Source: Podarcis raffonei
Lineage: Eukaryota > Chordata > Lepidosauria > Squamata > Lacertidae
NCBI RefSeq assembly: GCF_027172205.1
Contig: NC_070607.1
Location: forward strand, 24,652,069-24,716,068
Direction: 5' to 3'
DNA: 64,000 nt
Position numbers and translations under genes: made by a program. Below are positions 58,129 to 64,000 of this stretch, in pieces; position 1 is the first letter of the stretch, and each line of letters starts with the position of its first letter. The notes under the pieces were generated by a model, which had not been told where the DNA came from, made no database searches, and saw only the letters and a program-made list of their open reading frames with translations.

Positions 58129-59305
58129 AAACAAGCTAAACAAGTCTAAACAAGCCAGGAGTGGCTTCCAAAAACCCTGCAAAAAGGTTGCAGGCAGGGC
58201 AGCAGGGATGACACCTGCCTATGAAACTGCAGTAAAGATCAAAGTAAAGACTTTGCAAATTAAAAAACTCAACAGAAACATGCATCTTGCCCTGGGCAGC
58301 CCTACTAGGGTTGCCTTTTAATATACCCAGACTGTCAGAACACCATTAAAGAAATTGCAAAACATATGCTGCAGCATTCTTTGTTGCTGCCCTACCCTAA
58401 CTAAGGCATCTGACACCTATATCAGCTTTATCTCTCTACCACCCTGCCTCAAAGTTGCTAAGCTTGGCCTACCTGAGTTTTTAATGTCATGTCCCTCCCC
58501 ACTTTGGAAAAACAACAACAACAACTATGTTATGCATTGAAAACTGATAGGGATTCCCAACTGATTGTTTGCTGACAGTGAGGCACCAATGTGCAAAGCA
58601 GGGTGGGAAGCAGGGGAGTGGCATTTGCAGGGGGAAAGCTTTCATCGGTCCCAGCGTCTCCTCTGCAACCTCTCCACCTGGCCGCCTCCCTTTCCTCCCT
58701 TCCTGCCTTGCAAATGGAGAGAAAATAGAGGGCTGGAGAAGGGTGGAGTTGAAAAGGAAAAGCAGCAGGCAAGGGAAGGGTTAACTACCCAGCTCCTATT
58801 TTCTTGCCCACAAATGCTTCTGTACCACAGCCATTTCTTGCATTTTTAAGAGAAGACCCCGCTGGCCATACTATAGCCCCATGAATTGTCCTCTGGAAAC
58901 ATTGTGGAAATGGGCTTTTTTTTTAGTTTTTGCACCAACCCTCTGGAAACCCTCAAGAGATTCAGGAAACTTCATTGCTTGGATGTTTTAGATGCTTGTT
59001 AAAAACCTAGGCTTGCTTATTTAGGCCTTTACTGATGTTTAAAAGGCTTATCCTGTTTAGCAGCTGAGATTGTTCTTAACTGATGGATTTTTTAAAATCA
59101 AGTTAGTTAGTTAGTAAGGATTTTTGAAAATCAATTAACTGACTTTTCCCCTTAAAAGGTGAGCATATAGATTATATGATGATGATGATGATAATCTGCT
59201 TTAGTTGTGTCTAGCATTAATGGACCAAATGGTCTGGTTTAGTATATAGGTCTTTACTGTTAGAGCTAGTGTGTCTCGCCACTGTCTTGCTGAAATCCTT
59301 CAACT

Positions 59306-59429
59306 CAGGGATAGAGAATCTTTGGCCCTCCAGATGTCGTCAGCCTACAACTCTCATCATCAGCTGGTTGGGGCTGATGGGAATTAAGAGTCCAACAACA
59401 TCTGGAGGACCACAGCTTCCCCATCCCTG
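59306..59429. mobile_element. 124 bp hAT MITE with perfect 8 bp target duplication
   Basis: CTTCAACT lies at 59298-59305 and 59430-59437. The ends CAGGGATAGAGAATCTTTGG and, from the right, CAGGGATGGGGAAGCTGTGG are inverted repeats continuing through the CTCCAGATG arm. It defines the family to which 44936-45056 belongs. Confidence 0.9.
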
Positions 59430-60039
59430 CTTCAACTGGAAATGTGGGCGACTGAACCAGAGTCCTCCAACCACCTATGTTTTCTATTAACACTGAGCTA
59501 TAGGAGTTGTTCCACATGTAAGCAAATGCAGTGCAGCAGCATCTTTTAGGCTACAGAACAAATTGAGTGAGACAAAAATCTATAAGGACCGTGCAATAAA
59601 TATTCCCAGGGAACGAAAAGAGTTTTAGCCATAACAGGCAGTAAGTACATCTTCCTTTATTTACCGAAACAATTTGCAAGGCTGCAGGAAGTCCTGATAA
59701 TATAACCCCCATTTGAGTTACTAGGCCAAAAGCTAGCACACATAAGTCGAAGCCAGGGTCAGGTCATTCCCAAGGATATTAAGTGCTGAGCCATACATTT
59801 TGCACAGAATTCTTCCCAAGAAAGCATTTTATCCCTTTAGGTTCCATGTAGAAGCCATTAAACACATTAATGGCTCTGCAGCAGCTAAACCGGTACACAA
59901 GGTTACTTTTGGGTCTTTTATTTATTTCACACCTAAGCCAAAGGATAAAAATGAACTAGAAACCAAACACTGTTTTCCACAGTAAGGAAAGCTGAGGTCT
60001 ATGTATTCACACTGGATGGGAATATTTGTTAATTTCTTT

Positions 60040-60115
60040 TAAAAAATATATTTCACATTTTTATATCCTGCCTTTCATCCTACAATGGAGCACAGAGTGG
60101 CTAACAGCATAAAAC
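60040..60115 (+). repeat. LINE-tail-like dispersed fragment
   Basis: tttttatatcctgcctttca and caatggagcacagagtggct resemble the 'cccgcctttc' segment common in squamate repeats. Confidence 0.4.
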
Positions 60116-60284
60116 AACACATTCTTCACAAAACCATTAAATGAACTAACAGGTTCTCATCAATAAAAACAGCAGCAGCTAAGAGCTCCATAACACCAGT
60201 TAAACCTCCAAGGCCTAGACAAATATGTGAGCTTCCAAATTCTGCCTAGAGTGGAGGACAACCTGATTTCACCCAAGATGAGGT

Positions 60285-60545
60285 TCATAGAATCATGGAA
60301 TTGTAGAGTTGGGAGGGATCCCAAGGGTCATCTAGTCCAACCCCCTGCAATGCAGGAATCTCAGCTAAAGCATCCATGACTGATGGCCTTCCAACCTCTG
60401 CTTAAAAACCTCCAAGGAAGGAGAGTCCACAACCTTCCAAGGGAGACTGCTCCACTGTCAAATGGCTCTTACTGTCAGAAAGTTCTTGATGTTTACTGAG
60501 AATCTCCTTTCTTATAACTTGAAGCCATTGTTCAAGTCCTACCTT
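60285..60545 (-). mobile_element. CR1 3' end, well preserved
   Basis: Reversed CR1: atagaatcatggaattgtag, gtcatctagtccaaccccct, cttaaaaacctccaaggaag, and aatctcctttcttataactt. Confidence 0.8.
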
Positions 60546-61545
60546 CCAGAGCAGGAGCTTGTTCCATAGGCAGGGTGCTGCCCCTGAGAATGCCGTCTTG
60601 TGTGACCATCTTCCTTGCTGCCAACACTGATGGAACCATGAGCAGGGCCTTTCCCATTGATCATAACGTCCAGATTAGAAAGTACAGCGGTACCGTGGGT
60701 TAAGAACTTAATTCGTTCTGGAGGTCCATTCTTAACCTGAGGTACCACTTTAGCTAATGGGGCCTCCCGCTGCCGCTGCGCCGTCATCGTGCGATTTCTG
60801 TTCTCATCCTGAAGCAAAGTTCTTAACCCGAGTTACTATTTCTGGGTTAGCGGAGTCTGTAACCTGAAGCGTCTGTAACCTGAGGTACCACTGTACTGAG
60901 GAAGGTGCTCCTTTGATTACTTGGGTGACAAGTTGTTCATGGTTTCGTACACTAGCACTTTGAACTGTGTGTGGTAGTTCACTGGCAGCCAATGCAGTGA
61001 AGATCAGGCGATAAGATTCCTTCTCACTGCTCTTTCAGTGGGATTTTGCATCAGCTGCAGCTTCTGAACTATTTTCAAGGATACCTGTAGTAGCCTATAC
61101 AGGTTATTAGAACATAGATATTCAAGGTTAGGCTATCTTGGTCCAGGAACAGTGGTAGCTGGTGAAACATCCAGAGCTGGGCATCAGCACTCCTTATCAC
61201 CGTAGTCACTTTGGGCCCCAGTGACAGCTTGGAATTGATGAGAATTGCCAAGTTACATAGCTACTCTTTCAGTGGGAGTTTTACCCACCCAGGGCAGGCC
61301 ATCTTCCTAACTCCTGATCTTGGGAATGGCTGACCCATAACATCTCACTCTTCTCAGAATTCAACATCAGTTTACTGGTCCTCATCTAGTCCATCAGACT
61401 CCAGACACAGGTCCAGCACCTGCACAGCCTTTCCAATGGAATGGAGATACGGAGCTGGGTGGACCTGCATGTTGGTGGGCCATGCTCCAAATCACCAGAT
61501 GATGTCTTCCAGTAGCTTCATGTAGATGCCAGTTCCTCTGCCGAA
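60546..61545. repeat. Squamate dispersed repeat, split by a MITE
   Basis: gtgctgcccctgagaatgcc on the left and, beyond the MITE, cactggcagccaatgcagtg, gggattttgcatcagctgca and gcctatacaggttat belong to a repeat known in squamates. Its family is not certain; it may be LINE-derived. Confidence 0.5.
60685..60893. mobile_element. Pogo/Tigger-like MITE
   Basis: TA at 60683-60684 and 60894-60895. Ends CAGCGGTACCGTGGGTTAAG and TAACCTGAGGTACCACTG are imperfect inverted repeats. Its right part is shared with 27678-27754. Confidence 0.82.
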
Positions 61546-63551
61546 ATGAAAACAGTGTTCCCAAAATGTGAACCAGGCTTCATGGGATATTAATTGAAGC
61601 ATACCTTTCGGCCAAACTGAAGAGCATCTTCTGATAAATGTTATTTCCCGTATCAACATGGCAGCATCAAGATGAATACTTATAGAGAAGCAGGCTTTTA
61701 ATTTTTTTTTTAAAAAACCCTACACATCTGAACAGTTTGCAAACCACAGGCACCTTTGCTTCTTCGTATCAAAGCTATCCCTCTCCATATTTTAACATCC
61801 CTCTAGAAAAAATGATCAAAAGTCACAGTTACTATTGAAAGTAAAAACTATCACTCTTGCAGTAATGTATAGGATTATTGTTTGGCTTCCTCGTGTTTCG
61901 TTTGTGCATCATGTGGACCTTTCCCACTTTTCTGTTACTCTCTTCAATGTATATGTTTCTCCAGCCAAAATTTGTTCATCGATGTGACTCAGTATATGCA
62001 GATGACAGATGTGTTTACATTGCCTTATATACAGAACAACATATATAGTTATGATTTGCCAGATGGGTGAAAAAGGCTGCAAAAGAAAGCAAAATCTAGT
62101 CTCCCACAATATCTATTTTCTAACAGTGTTTGATATCAAATGCCATTTCCCATTTAAGGGAGGGAATGGCTTCATGCGCTAACTAAACATGCCTTGAACT
62201 TTTAAACATACAAAACCTACATATACTTAAGTTCACTGAGAAAGTGACATTTTACCTTTTTTTGGCATCATTAATGCTCATTATCCACACATGGGGCTGC
62301 AAAGTGGGCTAAAGAGTCTCACTGCTTCCTAATGACAGTTTCCTCCCTGTAATTCAACACTGTTAAAAGATTTAACGCTCGGCTTGGAAAAAATCTGTCT
62401 CCCTCGTGCACATGCGGTTCATCTGCTTGTGACATCCGCTACCTCTTTATTTATCTTAACAATCAAACACAATGCTTTAGAAAGCTTACTTTAGAACACA
62501 GGGCCAACTTTTGAGAGGCCAAAAGGAAAAATGATACTGGATTTAATGCTGTGGGGTTTCTTTTTTGGAAAGGCTGCAGAACGAAAACTGTCCTCAGGCC
62601 AAGTTAATACGACCGCTTCCTTTATGCTCAAAATATTCACTAGGGATTTTGCTGCTTGCATACAGGAAACAAGCGCTGTGGTACCAGAACAAGATTCTGT
62701 TTCTTATAATTTAAGGGGCATGTTTAAGCAACCGCTCAGTGCAGCTATGGCTCTAAAGCCACTGCCCCTGAATGGCCTTTGAGGAGAGACCACAGGATCC
62801 CAACACACCACATAGTCTTACACCAGAAGGCGGGTAATGGGTAGAGTGAACAGGTCAGGGAGAAACTGCGTGCAAATAAATACAGCCCATTCCAGTTCTG
62901 ATTTGTTCCACATGGAAAAGAGGGCAGAAGGAAATGTGGAATGTCAACATCTGACCAAGGCCAGTATCTTATCAGTTGGAATTCTCCATATAAAATCTCA
63001 ACAGGATCTCATTGCAATAGACTAGAGCACCAGCCAACATCCTCGCCTTTAGTGACTGGGGAAAAACTTGTCACAGTAGGTGAATAAAACATTATTTTGT
63101 GATCGGGAATGAGATGATTGCGGGGAACCAGCCCTACTTCCATGATTCCTGGTGGTACCTTAGGGATAAGCCAACATCAAACATCAAACATCAAATAATC
63201 CGCTCCGCTGTGCAATTTCATCACAAACTAATATTCTTTCCCCCCTGCTATATTACTCCATTTACCTTATTCCCTGACTCGTCAGAAAGGGGATTTTTTA
63301 AGGGATGAGGATGGAGGACGGCAGTCCTGGAAACCAAAATGATGCAATAGAGGTAGAGTTGAGTTCCTGACGGCAACTGGAAAGAGAAGCATAATCTTGT
63401 GGCGTCCAGCTGGGTGGTACGCACATACGGTCCACTTTGGTTTTTAGAAATACACTAATGAGTCTTGCTTGACTTGTGTAAACTTATGAAGGACCGGTTG
63501 GAAAAAAAAATCAGCGCTGGTACTAAAACACATTGAGCTTGTCCTTTCTTG
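61546..63551. other. Intergenic DNA and ALG14 3' UTR side
   Basis: No repeat recognised. 62260-62620 is repeat-poor with TAAT/ATTA words and may be regulatory. The nearest clear minus-strand AATAAA is at 62451-62446, about 1.1 kb past the ALG14 stop; whether it is used is unknown. Confidence 0.4.
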
Positions 63552-63782
63552 TCACACAATTCGCCCAAGATAGAGAGACTTGGGATACTTTTCTTTCAGC
63601 CCAGGCCACTGGACGATGAAATAATCTGAAAAGTGGTAAAGGATCTTCCCGGACAATGACAGGTTTTCCACGCGGCAGATGCTCTCGACGTATACAATGG
63701 TTACGCTTTTTATCCCCAGCATCCTGAGCAGGAGGGCAGATGCGCATATGGGAACGCAAGTTCCTGGGCCATTGCACAAAAC
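63552..63782 (-). CDS. ALG14: ALG14, last coding exon
   Basis: ALG14 is the ER-membrane subunit that recruits ALG13 to form the UDP-GlcNAc transferase adding the second GlcNAc to dolichol-PP-GlcNAc in N-glycan precursor assembly. This exon gives the C-terminal 76 residues and TGA at 63554-63552. The acceptor is a pyrimidine-rich tract ending ttcttcttag, and the frame begins V-L-C-N-G-P-G-T-C-V-P-I-C. It continues SVTIVYVESICRVENLSLSG and ends KEKYPKSLYLGRIV, as in vertebrate ALG14; this tail is the part known to contact ALG13. The earlier exons lie beyond base 64000 on the same strand. The neighbour CNN3 downstream matches the amniote order. Confidence 0.95.
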   Translation of the reverse strand, partial: VLCNGPGTCVPICASALLLRMLGIKSVTIVYVESICRVENLSLSGKILYHFSDYFIVQWPGLKEKYPKSLYLGRIV

Positions 63783-64000
63783 CTAAGAAGAAGAAGAAAT
63801 GTCAGACAGAAAGTTAAATTTCAAAACCACACCTTTAATGGAGAATGAAAGGATAAATCCCATCAGTCATACAGGACGATAAAAACAAAAGTGAAAGGCT
63901 AATGCAATTTCAGTTCAAGACAAAATAAAAAATGATTATTGGAAAAAACAAAATCATTGCCTTCTCCACTGTCAAAATTTGCGGTTTTAAGGTGCAGAGA
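63783..64000. other. ALG14 intron (start)
   Basis: Intron upstream of the last ALG14 exon; no element recognised. Confidence 0.7.

Larger units (their letters stand above)
56636..59297. other. Intergenic DNA
   Basis: It includes the palindrome, the protein-like frame and a GATGAT run at 59177-59193. Otherwise unrecognised. The 94-codon frame at 58565 overlaps others on both strands and lacks family features. Confidence 0.45.

Overview
This is a vertebrate, and specifically squamate (lizard or snake), nuclear DNA window. Two lines of evidence place it. First, three interrupted genes with GT-AG introns match the amniote block SLC44A3 - CNN3 - ALG14 (human 1p21.3), in the same order and orientation. 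Second, the introns and intergenic DNA carry repeats typical of squamates: tRNA-derived SINEs with a Bov-B-like tail (Sauria SINE type), CR1 and L2 LINE pieces, and many small hAT and pogo/Tigger-like MITEs. The species cannot be told from the sequence alone.

Layout. 1-13.6 kb: 3' part of SLC44A3 on the + strand, six exons covering about the last 240 residues of a choline-transporter-like membrane protein; earlier exons lie upstream of the window. 13.6-14.6 kb: about 1 kb between two convergent 3' ends. 14.6-42.2 kb: the whole of CNN3 (calponin 3) on the - strand, seven coding exons, 331 codons plus stop, an 18 kb first intron, and a CpG-island promoter at about 40.0-42.2 kb. 42.2-63.5 kb: intergenic DNA with LINE, MITE and LTR-element fossils and a few repeat-poor stretches that may be regulatory. 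63.55-63.78 kb: last coding exon of ALG14 on the - strand. The three proteins act separately (choline-like solute transport, actin binding, N-glycan precursor assembly); their adjacency is conserved synteny, not an operon.

No new protein-coding system is apparent. Most long open frames are chance frames in GC-rich or repetitive DNA. The most unusual signal is a short dispersed element of about 130 bp, present three times, each copy bounded by a 12-15 bp target-site duplication: one copy with a 5' inversion, one near-complete, one cut to 44 bp. Its 5' end has the parts of a hammerhead-ribozyme core (CTGAAGA, a GTGTG/CACAC stem, GAAA, and a GTAT/ATAC outer stem), which suggests a Penelope-like or related retroelement. 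Also notable are a 713 bp palindromic MITE built partly of 60 bp hairpin repeats, lying 71 bp from a CNN3 splice acceptor; a perfect 17 bp inverted repeat in an SLC44A3 intron; several hAT MITEs with 8 bp target duplications; and a BEL/Pao-like integrase fossil.
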